From: Pomphorhynchus laevis
Taxonomy: Eukaryota > Acanthocephala > Palaeacanthocephala > Echinorhynchida > Pomphorhynchidae
Direction of reading: 5' to 3'
Assembly (NCBI GenBank): GCA_012934845.2
Contig: WNNJ02002715.1
Location: 1-64,000 of the forward strand
DNA: 64,000 nucleotides
Shown here: in pieces, positions 28,501 through 34,739 of the stretch
Layout: each line of letters opens with the position of its first letter
Numbering within the stretch: the first letter of the stretch is position 1
Notes under the pieces: model-generated
The model's input: the letters and a program-made list of their open reading frames with translations, nothing else
Databases searched by the model: none
Told to the model about the DNA's origin: nothing
Position numbers and translations under genes: made by a program

Positions 28501-29830
28501 AAAGAGAAATATTATAATGAATCCAGCTCTTTGAATAAAAAGTTTATAGCGACATACTTAAGGAAACTAAAACATTATATTCGCATTTAAAGGCGAGAGG
28601 ATACACGATGACAGAAATTCTCACAACATTAAGAAATACTTTTAATATAAATATTGAACAAACGCCATCGGAAGATAAAACTAAGAAAAATATATGAATT
28701 TGCCACTGCATAGATGACTAAGGCATTTATTTATTATGACAATATGTAATGTGAAAAGGTGCAAATATAATAAATGTGAAATAAAAATCAATTCACAGAA
28801 TAGTAAACTCGTTAAAAAGGAATTTATTAAAGTCAAAATATGGAGTATTTCATTAAGTGATCATACGGATGGAAGGGGATGCTTTAGATGCAACATAGAA
28901 CGAGCGTTGTGCTGTAAAACATGTTATAGAAGCAAAATACATCACATCAACTCACACAAATTTAAAATATAATATAAATGAACATACATCATGTTCTAGC
29001 AAATATGCTGCACATCTTGCTACGTGTGCACATTGCAAAAGTCAATATGTAGGTGAGACTGGATTAAGCTTAAATAGACGTTTAAATAATAGACAAAGCG
29101 ACATTAAACATAAATTAACCAAGCAGGATGCGGTTATCAATCATAGTGAATATTTTCATGAAAAAGAAAGTTGTGATTTTGAATACGAGGTAGTAGAAGA
29201 AAATTTAGATGATAAAATACAAAGAAAACTAAGAGAGCAACGTTGGATAGATCAACTATTGACTGATACAGGTAACGGTATAAATATGGATCATTACTTC
29301 ATATGGGGCGACAAGAGACCACCACAGTGATTCTAAGAAGATATTCAAGCACATATTAATTTTTTCTTGCTTTTGACATTGTTTTCTGTAATAACATTCT
29401 TAGCTTGTATTTTAGATTACAAAGTTTAAATAAAAGAAATGTTTTAGATACCTTTGATTTCGTGCCAGTGAAGAACATCCAATGGTTATCAATTATATAA
29501 CATGTGATTAGTAAACTAGTAAAGTAAAGAATATACTAGTATATACTAGTTTATATATTAGTATATAAGTATATATACTTTTTATATATATTATATATAA
29601 TCAAATCAGAATTTTTTTGATTTGATATATACATATGAAACTTTAATATGAAACGTTACATTTACGTTACAGAAAAATATTTAAACACAAAATAATTAAC
29701 GATCAATAATAGGTACCAAATTATGAGTACGATTGTGTCCTCGCGTAGAAATACCGCAAAAAGGCTCAAGACATCCTTCTCGTAAACAAATCCAAAGGTC
29801 GTTATTATTTGCTTGACAAATTGAACATGT
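1528..29830 (-). CDS. USP20/USP33-type ubiquitin carboxyl-terminal hydrolase (gene span of 18 readable exons, incomplete)
   Basis: A cysteine protease that removes ubiquitin from proteins. The exons, read on the minus strand, give in order a ZnF-UBP domain, a USP catalytic core and DUSP domains; that domain order is specific to the USP20/USP33 pair. All exons have GT-AG borders, and phases agree at every junction where both neighbours were found. The exons total about 628 residues, against roughly 910-940 in the human proteins. Missing are the N-terminal exon before 29830, a linker between 25140 and 18405 (needed to go from phase 2 to phase 1), a piece between 15866 and 14484 (phase 0 to 2) and the C-terminal exon(s) beyond 1528. 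The short gaps between exons are 43-63 nt; the long introns are filled with retroelements and satellites. No internal stop was seen in the exons, so the gene looks functional. Family assignment rests on remembered family sequences, not on a search. Confidence 0.9.
1597..3344. other. Intron of the USP gene, nothing supported
   Basis: AT-rich, without clear inverted repeats or similarity to the other repeats in the window. Open frames near 3038-3253 are low-complexity. Confidence 0.5.
3345..3813. repeat. Diverged tandem duplication of about 245 bp beside the second-DUSP exon
   Basis: Two related stretches, about 3345-3580 and 3590-3830. Both carry 'gacatttatcaggtcaacaa'-like starts, a shared 'atgcaaggt' and 'gataaaaatagta..atgctgat'. 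The first unit continues into a sequence resembling the 3' end of exon 3814-3907 and its donor, so the duplicated block seems to have included part of that exon. Confidence 0.55.
3814..3907 (-). CDS. USP20/33 exon: second DUSP domain, start
   Basis: Reads [20 protein letters not shown] then VQEIED, matching YCISMQWFREWESFVKGKD. Phase 0 in, phase 1 out. Just downstream in the intron lies an eroded duplicate of its 3' end (3345-3560). Confidence 0.9.
4024..4797 (-). mobile_element. Naiad-type Penelope-like element, 3' fragment (copy N1)
   Basis: Contains the C-terminal part of the reverse transcriptase ORF (4393-4734) and the 3' noncoding tail ending near the recurrent terminal sequence 'tacgtagactcagttagctg'. 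5'-truncated. Nearly identical in protein to copies N2 and N4, so the insertions are fairly recent. It lies in the intron between exons 5826 and 3907. Confidence 0.8.
4268..4327 (-). promoter_or_regulatory. H-type RNA pseudoknot in the 3' tail of copy N1
   Basis: On the minus strand TTGGCCCC pairs with GGGGCCGA (8 bp, one G-U), and GCTGCTATG, lying between the two arms, pairs with CATAGCAGT lying after them (9 bp, one G-U). The arms cross, giving an H-type pseudoknot with loops of 16 and 11-12 nt. Copy N4 keeps most of both stems with one mismatch in each. Confidence 0.55.
5090..5470. repeat. Large AT-rich palindrome
   Basis: Arms run outward from about 5293. A conserved core 'tgttttgatagatacaaca' / 'tgttgtatctatcaaaa' is followed outward by 'aaaagctgtttt' / 'aaaacagctttt' and 'atattaatatcaatat'-like arms. 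Probably a foldback element or MITE relic in the intron. Confidence 0.6.
5826..5934 (-). CDS. USP20/33 exon: first DUSP domain, end
   Basis: Reads [20 protein letters not shown] then [21 protein letters not shown] is the DUSP signature, and the rest matches RYGGGPAVNHLY.C..CQ.E......RR..E...FI. Donor CAG/GTAAAA. Confidence 0.93.
5981..6062 (-). CDS. USP20/33 exon: first DUSP domain, middle
   Basis: Reads [20 protein letters not shown] then WEALHE, matching VPP.K...I.DLV..LPQ.IW..LY. Entered through a split Asp codon and left in phase 2, 46 nt before the next exon. Confidence 0.88.
7020..7095. repeat. Half copy of the 7.3 kb foldback element
   Basis: 'ttggagcaagatcaaagaaaagatg...tgatatttcgctaacctctgtaagcat' matches one arm of the foldback element at 7316-7540. 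Confidence 0.55.
7255..7315 (+). mobile_element. Naiad-type element tail fragment
   Basis: 'gaattgactaataactaa' and 'ggattagaggtcatctggag' match the tail of copy N1 as read on the plus strand (that is, the complement of the element's sense strand). The fragment is cut by the foldback element that follows. Confidence 0.6.
7316..7540. mobile_element. Foldback (MITE-like) element with about 90 bp arms
   Basis: The left arm from 'aatgctttgatccttaaa' through 'cgctaacctccgttagcat' is repeated in inverse at the right end ('atgctaacagaggttag' to 'tttaaggatcaaaacatt'). The centre is about 40 bp, and no coding capacity is seen. Confidence 0.7.
7757..7862 (-). CDS. USP20/33 exon: first DUSP domain, start
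   Basis: Reads [20 protein letters not shown] then [10 protein letters not shown], matching FYISRQWLNKF.TFAEPGPISN.DFLC.HGG. Acceptor TGTTTAG, donor GGAG/GTAACA. Confidence 0.92.
8399..8465 (-). CDS. USP20/33 exon: helix after the catalytic core
   Basis: Reads [20 protein letters not shown] then RT, entering through a Ser codon split across the 51 nt intron (KS.EE......-like in the family). The donor is ACG/GTATGT in phase 0, matching the next exon. Confidence 0.8.
8517..8643 (-). CDS. USP20/33 exon: catalytic His box
   Basis: Starts [20 protein letters not shown] and continues DAYV...LQAYVLFY, matching GHYIAYC....WYEFDD..V......AYVLFY. The His of GGHF is the expected general base; the acidic member sits in WYEYND. 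Confidence 0.92.
8925..8990 (-). CDS. USP20/33 exon: strand before the His loop
   Basis: Reads [20 protein letters not shown], matching the family's TYDLLSVICHHGTA. Phase 1 on both sides, acceptor TTCTTTAG, donor AAAG/GTATTG. Confidence 0.88.
8991..10270. other. Intron of the USP gene, nothing supported
   Basis: AT-rich, with several short 'gattataatcgattata' type repeats around 9940-10120 but no coding or structured element. Confidence 0.5.
10480..10925 (+). pseudogene. N-terminal CxC plus GIY-YIG endonuclease segment of copy N2
   Basis: Translation shows KNCIVC, CxC (NCNC), then VVYLIQC...YIGKT, a downstream RFRQH, and a C-terminal [16 protein letters not shown]. These are the metal and DNA-nicking landmarks of GIY-YIG domains in Penelope-like elements. 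It is broken and cannot be expressed as one chain. Confidence 0.8.
11277..11759 (+). CDS. RT C-terminal fragment of copy N2
   Basis: 160 codons in one frame. [10 protein letters not shown] is RT motif C (the two catalytic Asp). It is followed by [20 protein letters not shown] and the conserved thumb [16 protein letters not shown]. The remaining RT motifs (1-5) are absent upstream, so the fragment is not a working polymerase. Copies N1 and N4 differ from it by only a few residues. Confidence 0.8.
   Translation: MKYVFRYIDDICVFNSNNFYSISQQIYPESLILKKTNINDKEGVYLDMNIKLTLTKTTINLYRKDDIFKFTRNIFLHEHSRIPYNIKYNTLNNEILRIATICNDIGFLQNHLNNLIDTYFKLGYYKNNIKQKIVKYINQHNNIKNKFKLSSGKFLWMDNK
11925..12157. mobile_element. 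MITE-like element with about 50 bp inverted ends inside copy N2
   Basis: The left end 'aaggtagtaaatagccaaaa' through 'actataaacactagcaaaaa' is repeated in inverse at the right end. The interior holds a second inverted pair (aagtttggttt / aaaccaaactt) and 'ggacgaaacg', which resembles a decayed hammerhead 3' core. A 26 nt internal stretch also occurs, inverted, at 56461-56487. Confidence 0.7.
13059..13173 (-). CDS. USP20/33 exon: HLKR and FPL segments
   Basis: Reads [20 protein letters not shown] then [18 protein letters not shown], matching ILCIHLKRFRH...SF.I..HVSFPLEGLDL.PFL. Acceptor CCTGAAG, donor AAAG/GTTTGT. The following 4 kb intron holds the largest Naiad-type insertion. Confidence 0.92.
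13223..13268 (-). CDS. USP20/33 exon: LRNG...LPE
   Basis: Reads [15 protein letters not shown], matching LRNGVKYCKV..LPE. It is only 46 nt long, entered in phase 2 and left in phase 0 at GAG/GTACAT, 49 nt before the next exon. Confidence 0.88.
14380..14484 (-). CDS. USP20/33 exon: second zinc-finger knuckle
   Basis: Reads [20 protein letters not shown] then [12 protein letters not shown]. The stretch [15 protein letters not shown] is nearly identical to the family's ADELKGDNMYSCE.C. It enters in phase 2, so one short exon between it and 15866 has not been found. Confidence 0.92.
14953..15028 (-). ncRNA. Solitary decayed hammerhead-like module
   Basis: Minus strand: CTGATGA, a 4 bp stem II (GTCA/TGAC), then GAAAC are intact. 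Helix I keeps only the first pairs and helix III is nearly lost. Same family as the arrays at 21.2 and 61 kb, with the 'atgcatccgg' helix I loop still visible. Confidence 0.6.
15180..15640. repeat. Three tandem pieces derived from the Naiad-type tail
   Basis: 'gaactgatcaat(a)gaaaatagat...gattgga(a)ataatc...ggtactgctgggttatcagg' recurs with 148 and 178 bp spacing. The units match the 'tgactaataaataaca...ctgctatgctatcagg' tail of copy N1. Confidence 0.6.
15866..16220 (-). CDS. USP20/33 exon: variable insert plus first zinc-finger knuckle
   Basis: 118 codons. The first 70 or so residues are acidic and Ser/Thr-rich (low-complexity insert, as in the family). The rest reads [20 protein letters not shown] then [15 protein letters not shown], matching the family's ISDIFDGTI.S.VQCLTCDR.S...E.FQDLSLPIP. 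The CLTC knuckle supplies the first two finger cysteines. Exit is in phase 0 at CAG/GTATTT. Confidence 0.92.
16562..16647 (-). CDS. USP20/33 exon: DAQEFLR box
   Basis: Starts [20 protein letters not shown]. With the preceding Gln-Gln it forms the QQDAQEFL box found in all USP proteases. Acceptor ATATTTAG, donor ACAG/GTAAAT. Confidence 0.9.
16648..18057. other. USP gene intron, nothing supported
   Basis: AT-rich, with no open frame or repeat that could be tied to a known family. Confidence 0.5.
18058..18136 (-). CDS. USP20/33 exon: ends in the QQ of QQDAQEFL
   Basis: Reads [20 protein letters not shown] then HDDCQQ. The acceptor was chosen as TATTATTCAG, giving a 43 nt intron in line with other introns of this gene. 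An acceptor 21 nt upstream keeps the frame but would need a 22 nt intron. The last two codons are Gln-Gln, completed by DAQEFL in the next exon. Confidence 0.8.
18180..18272 (-). CDS. USP20/33 exon: after the Cys box
   Basis: Reads [20 protein letters not shown] then RRR, corresponding to the family's KKPA.C.SY..L....W.K.R stretch. It is joined to the Cys-box exon by a 63 nt intron in matching phase. Confidence 0.75.
18336..18405 (-). CDS. USP20/33 exon: catalytic Cys box
   Basis: Reads [20 protein letters not shown]. The nucleophile is the Cys of NLCFMN, with the usual Asn upstream. The acceptor is GGATAG and the donor CTG/GTATGA. It enters in phase 1, so it does not join directly to the exon at 25140 (which leaves in phase 2): at least one linker exon is missing. 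Confidence 0.9.
18406..19639. other. USP gene intron, low-complexity AT
   Basis: Includes a pure A/T stretch (about 19060-19280) of 'ataatattatata' type. The missing linker exon could be anywhere from here to 25139 but was not recognised. Confidence 0.45.
19640..20153. repeat. GC-rich island bounded by 34 bp direct repeats
   Basis: 'attctttca.attaatt....gcgtcaccaattac' occurs at 19640-19673 and again at 20119-20153. The roughly 445 bp between them are far richer in GC than the surroundings and contain 'gatgagtacac...atcgaaacg', a hammerhead-like arrangement without a convincing stem II. No coding function was seen. Probably a short retroelement with terminal repeats. Confidence 0.5.
20785..20895. 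repeat. 39 bp tandem repeat, about three copies
   Basis: 'atcgatatttactttaggaa' plus 'aaatataaattattc' repeated, the first copy diverged. Confidence 0.7.
21272..21341 (-). ncRNA. Hammerhead module, 323 bp array copy 1 (core altered)
   Basis: Minus strand: cleavage-site ATC, helix I TGCTAG/CTGGCA, core CCGATGA instead of CTGATGA, stem II GTCAT/ATGAC, GAAA, and a 3 bp helix III. The core change should abolish cleavage. Confidence 0.7.
21595..21668 (-). ncRNA. Hammerhead module, 323 bp array copy 2 (core altered)
   Basis: Same layout as copy 1 with CCGATGA, and with a C-A mismatch in helix III. Predicted inactive. Confidence 0.65.
21918..21991 (-). ncRNA. Hammerhead ribozyme, 323 bp array copy 3 (core intact)
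   Basis: Minus strand CTGATGA, stem II GTCAT/ATGGC with one G-U, GAAA, helix III CAT/ATG, cleavage after ATC, helix I TGCTAG/CTGGCA continuing into a distal stem. All invariant core bases are present. Helices I and II are closed and III is open. Confidence 0.78.
22241..22314 (-). ncRNA. Hammerhead ribozyme, 323 bp array copy 4 (weak helix III)
   Basis: CTGATGA, stem II GTCAT/ATGAC and GAAAC are intact; helix III has an A-C mismatch next to the cleavage site. Confidence 0.7.
22456..23130 (+). mobile_element. Hammerhead/Naiad chimera: truncated ribozyme fused to a PLE 3' fragment (copy N3)
   Basis: From about 22459 the plus strand reads as a hammerhead (GCCGTC cleavage site, helix I ending CTGGCA, CTGATGA, GTCATTGTGAT). 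It then breaks at about 22524 and continues, within about 10 bp, into Naiad-type RT sequence ('cattcacgcatac...') and the element's 3' tail to about 23130. The orientation is opposite to the adjacent array. This copy is more diverged than N1, N2 and N4 and is broken. Confidence 0.7.
23131..25139. other. USP gene intron, nothing supported
   Basis: AT-rich. Contains a short perfect-arm hairpin (about 24353-24406, 'ttgaagtcaaatttgacttcaa' centre, arms extending to 'agtttaattatt') and a small duplicated phrase ('gggatctaggtagagtgcga' / 'gggacctaggcagcgtgcaa', about 23792-23855). Confidence 0.5.
25140..25240 (-). CDS. USP20/33 exon: ZnF-UBP, second half
   Basis: Reads [20 protein letters not shown] then [25 protein letters not shown] matches the family's VWCYACSKEVF, supplying the last two Cys ligands. 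It enters in phase 0 and leaves in phase 2 at a consensus GTAAGT donor. About 4.5 kb of intron with two Penelope-like insertions and a foldback element separate it from the first half of the finger. Confidence 0.85.
25613..26122. mobile_element. Foldback element, about 510 bp, arms over 200 bp
   Basis: Arms pair from 'aataggtagg.tttca' at the left to 'ctacctatatttt' at the right. They include the strong block 'cagccaacattaa' / 'gatcgaaacgtgaaacgtag' and its complement at 25932-25979. The central loop is about 40 bp. No coding capacity. Confidence 0.75.
26671..27450 (+). mobile_element. Naiad-type Penelope-like element, 3' fragment (copy N4)
   Basis: RT C-terminal part in one frame (26738-27073) and an intact-looking 3' tail ending near 'aaatacgtagactcagttag'. 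5'-truncated within a few bases of the point where N1 is truncated. It lies in the ZnF-UBP intron. Confidence 0.82.
27555..29487 (+). mobile_element. Penelope-like element of usual domain order, with inverted terminal repeats, broken
   Basis: RT landmarks come first: a PKTHKE-like stretch near 27800, then [17 protein letters not shown] near 27995. A Cys-rich linker ([15 protein letters not shown], about 28880) and a GIY-YIG domain follow ([20 protein letters not shown], about 28990-29330, ending WIDQLL). This order, RT then GIY-YIG, is that of Penelope, Neptune and Poseidon. The ends (27555-27651 and 29387-29487) are inverted copies of one another, about 97 bp; inverted terminal repeats are known for Penelope. 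Interrupted several times. Confidence 0.8.
28990..29330 (+). pseudogene. GIY-YIG endonuclease domain of the 27.6-29.5 kb element
   Basis: [20 protein letters not shown] carries the Y..GET and R landmarks. A downstream H..E and the C-terminal [11 protein letters not shown] complete the fold. It reads in one frame over about 100 codons but has no start of its own. Confidence 0.78.
29717..29830 (-). CDS. USP20/33 exon: ZnF-UBP, first half
   Basis: 38 codons, phase 0 at both ends. It reads [20 protein letters not shown], then the CG and H..H zinc ligands, matching the C..C...LW.CL...C....CG.....H...H pattern of ubiquitin-binding zinc fingers. The acceptor is TATTTAG and the donor TTG/GTACCT. With the next exon it restores the H-x5-H spacing of the family. 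The N-terminal CPHL-type ligands lie in an exon not found. Confidence 0.85.
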
Positions 29831-30775
29831 CTAAATATCAAATATTTAGTGATATTCGATACGTTATTCTTAACTTATTATAAATACAATTTTACTCAAT
29901 TGATTTTCATTTCTAATTGAGATTAACTAAAAAAATTAAATATTTTAGATGAATTTTTAAACAAGTTTTGTGCTTTTTTATTTTTCTTATAATTTTACAA
30001 TATACATAACAAAAAATATAACAACAAAATATTATTAAAAATTGATTTAAACTGTTAAGCTAATAGTTTAACTTGACTTTTATTTTTAATTTCAATTTTA
30101 AATTTTAACTTGATGTAAATATAAATTGTATAAAATCTTATATAATTATTTATTTTTATTTATATATCGTATAAAATACGTAGACTCAGTTATCTGATCT
30201 AATTTGTTCTACTGACAAGTTATTATTGAACTGTGGACTTTGTTTTCCGTTAATCTAACCTCTGCCGGAAATACTGAAAGTATGTATTATTGATACTGTT
30301 TCTGGTAATTTTAAATGATTAATGATTGTTTAATGATTTTTTCTTATAAACAAGTAAAATATATAAATCAATGAAATATTATTAAAAATAAATTTAAACT
30401 CTTAATAGGAAAAAATAAACAAGTGTAATGAATTTTTCGATTTCTTATAATGGAGAAGTATAAATCAACAAAATATAAATTGGTATAAATATAAACTGTA
30501 TAAAATCTTATATAATTATTTATTATTTATCCTTATTTTTAATTTCTATTAACATATTCCGCTAAAGATTTCTGTATTTGTAAAAAATAGTTTTGCACCA
30601 CCACAGCATCTCAAGGTGCGACATTTCGCTACACTTTGAACAGAAAAACTAATAGTCATAAGTCATAATTGGTAATAATAAATGGCTTAATTGTAGTCTT
30701 TGCATAATTTGCTTAATTAATCGATGATTTTTATATAATTATTTATTATTTATCTTTATTTTTAATTTATATAAA
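29831..30775. repeat. Pieces of Naiad-type 3' ends
   Basis: Repeats of the RT 3' end ('atataaatcaa..aaatatta') and of the tail terminus ('cgtagactcagttatctgat', followed by 'tctactgacaagttattatt') occur near 30050-30320 and 30350-30540. The missing first USP exon could be here, but none was recognised. Confidence 0.55.
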
Positions 30776-32610
30776 AAATAGTCCGCCTCGATTGGACTCT
30801 TCAGGGGGTGAAAGGCCCCGGGTGGTTCAGTCGAAGAGCGACGTGTTGGATTGGCTGTGGGGCTCAGATCCTGCCGGACATGAGGCCATGAGAATGAAGA
30901 CGACGAAGAGCGATCGTTTTTGGAAACTTGTTCTTTATTGTTTCGTATATATTATTTATCTTTATTTTTAATTTATATAAAAAATAGTCCGCCTCGATTG
31001 GACTCTTCAGGGGGTGAAAGCCCCGGGTGGTTCAGTCGAAGAGCGACGTGTTGGATTGGCTGTGGGGCTCAGATCCTGCCGGACATGAGGCCATGAGAAT
31101 GAAGACGACGAAGAGCAATCGTTTTTGGAAACTTGTTCTTTATTGTTTCGTATATATTATTTATCTTTATTTTTAATTTATATAAAAAATAGTCCGCCTC
31201 GATTGGACTCTTCAGGGGGTGAAAGCCCCGGGTGGTTCAGTCGAAGAGCGACGTGTTGGATTGGCTGTGGGGCTCAGATCCTGCCGGACATGAGGCCATG
31301 AGAATGAAGACGACGAAGAGCAATCGTTTTTGGAAACTTGTTCTTTATTGTTTCGTATATATTATTTATCTTTATTTTTAATTTATATAAAAAATAGTCC
31401 GCCTCGATTGGACTCTTCAGGGGGTGAAAGGCCCCGGGTGGTTCAGTCGAAGAGCGACGTGTTGGATTGGCTGTGGGGCTCAGATCCTGCCGGACATGAG
31501 GCCATGAGAATGAAGACGACGAAGAGCGATCGTTTTTGGAAACTTGTTCTTTATTGTTTCGTATATATTATTTATCTTTATTTTTAATTTATATAAAAAA
31601 TAGTCCGCCTCGATTGGACTCTTCAGGGGGTGAAAGCCCCGGGTGGTTCAGTCGAAGAGCGACGTGTTGGATTGGCTGTGGGGCTCAGATCCTGCCGGAC
31701 ATGAGGCCATGAGAATGAAGACGACGAAGAGTGATCGTTTTTGGAAACTTGTTCTTTATTGTTTCGTATATATTATTTATCTTTATTTTTAATTTATATA
31801 AAAAATAGTCCGCCTCGATTGGACTCTTCAGGGGGTGAAAGGCCCCGGGTGGTTCAGTCGAAGAGCGACGTGTTGGATTGGCTGTGGGGCTCAGATCCTG
31901 CCGGACATGAGGCCATGAGAATGAAGACGACGAAGAGCGATCGTTTTTGGAAACTTGTTCTTTATTGTTTCGTATATATTATTTATCTTTATTTTTAATT
32001 TATATAAAAAATAGTCCGCCTCGATTGGACTCTTCAGGGGGTGAAAGCCCCGGGTGGTTCAGTCGAAGAGCGACGTGTTGGATTGGCTGTGGGGCTCAGA
32101 TCCTGCCGGACATGAGGCCATGAGAATGAAGACGACGAAGAGCGATCGTTTTTGGAAACTTGTTCTTTATTGTTTCGTATATATTATTTATCTTTATTTT
32201 TAATTTATATAAAAAATAGTCCGCCTCGATTGGACTCTTCAGGGGGTGAAAGCCCCGGGTGGTTCAGTCGAAGAGCGACGTGTTGGATTGGCTGTGGGGC
32301 TCAGATCCTGCCGGACATGAGGCCATGAGAATGAAGACGACGAAGAGCGATCGTTTTTGGAAACTTGTTCTTTATTGTTTCGTATATATTATTTATCTTT
32401 ATTTTTAATTTATATAAAAAATAGTCCGCCTCGATTGGACTCTTCAGGGGGTGAAAGCCCCGGGTGGTTCAGTCGAAGAGCGACGTGTTGGATTGGCTGT
32501 GGGGCTCAGATCCTGCCGGACATGAGGCCATGAGAATGAAGACGACGAAGAGCGATCGTTTTTGGAAACTTGTTCTTTATTGTTTCGTATATATTATTTA
32601 TCTTTATATT
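30776..32610. repeat. 205-206 bp satellite, nine near-identical copies
   Basis: 'gtccgcctcgattggactct' starts at 30781, 30987, 31192, 31397, 31603, 31808, 32014, 32219 and 32424. Copies differ by one G ('gaaaggcccc' or 'gaaagcccc') and a few substitutions, so amplification is recent. Each unit is a GC-rich core of about 155 bp plus about 45 bp of AT-rich Naiad-tail sequence. Confidence 0.95.
30825..30885 (+). repeat. tRNA-like module (A and B boxes) in each 205 bp unit
   Basis: 'gggtggttcagtcgaagagc' fits a tRNA D-arm and A box (TGG..NAGT.G), and 'ggctcagatcc' fits a B box (GGTTCGANTCC) with a C-for-T and two purine changes, 25-30 bp downstream. A full cloverleaf with paired acceptor was not found. 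Probably the head of a tRNA-derived SINE. Confidence 0.45.
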
Positions 32611-34735
32611 ATATTTATGTATAATATAAAACACGTAGACTAAGTTATCTGATCTGATTTGTTCTGCTGGCAAGTAGATATTTATATATAATCTACTGAC
32701 AAGTTATTATTGACATGTGGACTTTGTTTTCCCTTTAATGGAACTCGGAAATACTGAAACTATATATTCTTGATACGACTATTTTTCTAACAAGCTTTAT
32801 GAGTTTTTCTTTTTCTAAAATTTTGGATAAATTTGGATAATTTATTATTAATAAAATAATAAAGTTTTTATAAAATAATAAATTATTCCAACTAAAAAAT
32901 CATAAAATTTGATATATTTATATATTTATATAAAGTTTAAATTTTAATAATAAATTTTATCCTTATATAAATAATTGCATAAAATCTTATTTTTATAAGA
33001 TTAATAAAATTAATTTATTCCAACTAAAAAATCATAATAAAGTTCATTTTATATTAAAATATAATTTATTATATTTTATAATTCTTTAACTTTTTTTATT
33101 AAAAAAGTTCTTATAATGAAGACATTTTAATCAACAAAATATTATTAAAATATTAAATTTACAATAAATCAATTGGTAATAATAAATGGCTTAATTGTAG
33201 TCTTTGCATAATTTGATTAATTACTCGATGATTTTTATATAATTATTTATTATTTATCTTTATTTTTAATTTATATAGCGTATAAAATATGTAGACACAG
33301 TTGATCTGTTTTGTTCTACTGACAAGTTATTATTGACCTGTTGACTTTGTTTTCCCGGTAATATAACCTCTGTCAGAAATACCGAAACTGTGAATTATTG
33401 ATTACGACGTTATTATTAATTTTCAAACAAGTGCGATGAATGATTTCCATTTCTTACAATAGTAAGAAACTATTGTAAGTCAACTATTGTAAGAAACTAT
33501 TAAACTATTATAAGTCAACAAAATTTACCAAATATTAAATTTACAATATACAAATCAACAAAATATTATTAAAAATAAATTTAAACTATTAAACGAAAAA
33601 ATTTAATGAATTGATAATGAACAATTTGCTTGGTATCAGAATAAAATAAGCAAATTTCATCAGAAGAAATATAAAAATATGAACAATTAGAAATATCAAA
33701 ACATTCTTAAAAGATAAGAACTAAAAGATTTTTATGTAAATATAAGAAGTATTTCTAAAGGTATAATTTTATTATAATTATAATTTTTATTATAATTTTA
33801 TTATTTATCTTTATTTTTTATTTATATATCGTATAAAACACGTAGACTCAGTTATCTGATCTGATTTGTTCAAATCAGACAGTTTTTAACAAACAGAGCA
33901 AATATAAATCTATAAAATATATAATCTAATTATATAATATATAATATTATATATTTTATTGTATAAAATTTTATATAATTATTTATCTTTATCTTTGATA
34001 TATTAATATTTGATATAAATTTATTAATTTACATAATATACAATATATATTATATAACATATTATTAATATTAATGATCAGGTAACTGAGATTAGCTAAC
34101 TACGAATACGTATTTTATACTAAATATGAATAAAAAATAAGGAAAGAATTAGAAATATTAAATAACTAAATAAGATTTGATACATTTAATATTTATATAA
34201 AGTTTAAATTTTAATAATAAATTTTATCCTTATATAAAAAATTGCATAAAATCTTATTTTTATCTATTAGTTTTAATTATTTATCTTTATTTTTGATTTA
34301 TATATAAAATGCGTAAACTCAGTTTTCTGATGTGATCTGTTCTACTGACTAGTTATTATTGACCTGTGAACTTTATTTTCCCGGTAATATAACCTCTGCC
34401 AGAAATACTGAAACTATGTATTTTTGGAACAGCATTATTTTTCTGATAATCTTCAAAAAAAATTGATAGACTTTTTCTTATAAAAAGTAAAGTATGAGCT
34501 GTACCTCATACTATTTGTTCGTCTCAAAATATTCTCTAATTGCATGAGCTTTCCTTTAGTGCAAGATAGTTATGCTAAATACCATGCTATATGTGTGGTC
34601 AGACAACATAATGCGTTTGTGCAAACGCTCTGGAAGACAGCGATGTGAAGCAGTTCTTTATAGTAACCAGATTACTATAAAAATAAATTCAAACAGCAAA
34701 TCGTAAAATGCATAAATCAACAATATAATAGTATA
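32611..34735. repeat. Field of Naiad-type tail pieces
   Basis: The tail terminus ('cgtagac.cagtt.tctgat') followed by 'gttctactgac.agttattattgac' and 'tttgttttccc.gtaatataacctctgc' recurs near 32625, 33285, 33835 and 34305. RT-end relics ('aaatcaacaaaatattatta') lie near 33130 and 33550. At 33190-33295 the tail is uninterrupted where the 205 bp satellite sits in its paralog. Confidence 0.6.
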
Positions 34736-34739
34736 AAAG

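Noticed and set aside
30600-30660. N-terminal USP exon with a CPHL-like motif
   Set aside because: Only an MSHLEM-like peptide was seen, without the expected Cys and splice borders.
31330-31998. 85-codon frames in the 205 bp satellite
   Set aside because: By-product of the tandem unit; present only where the G insertion sets the frame.
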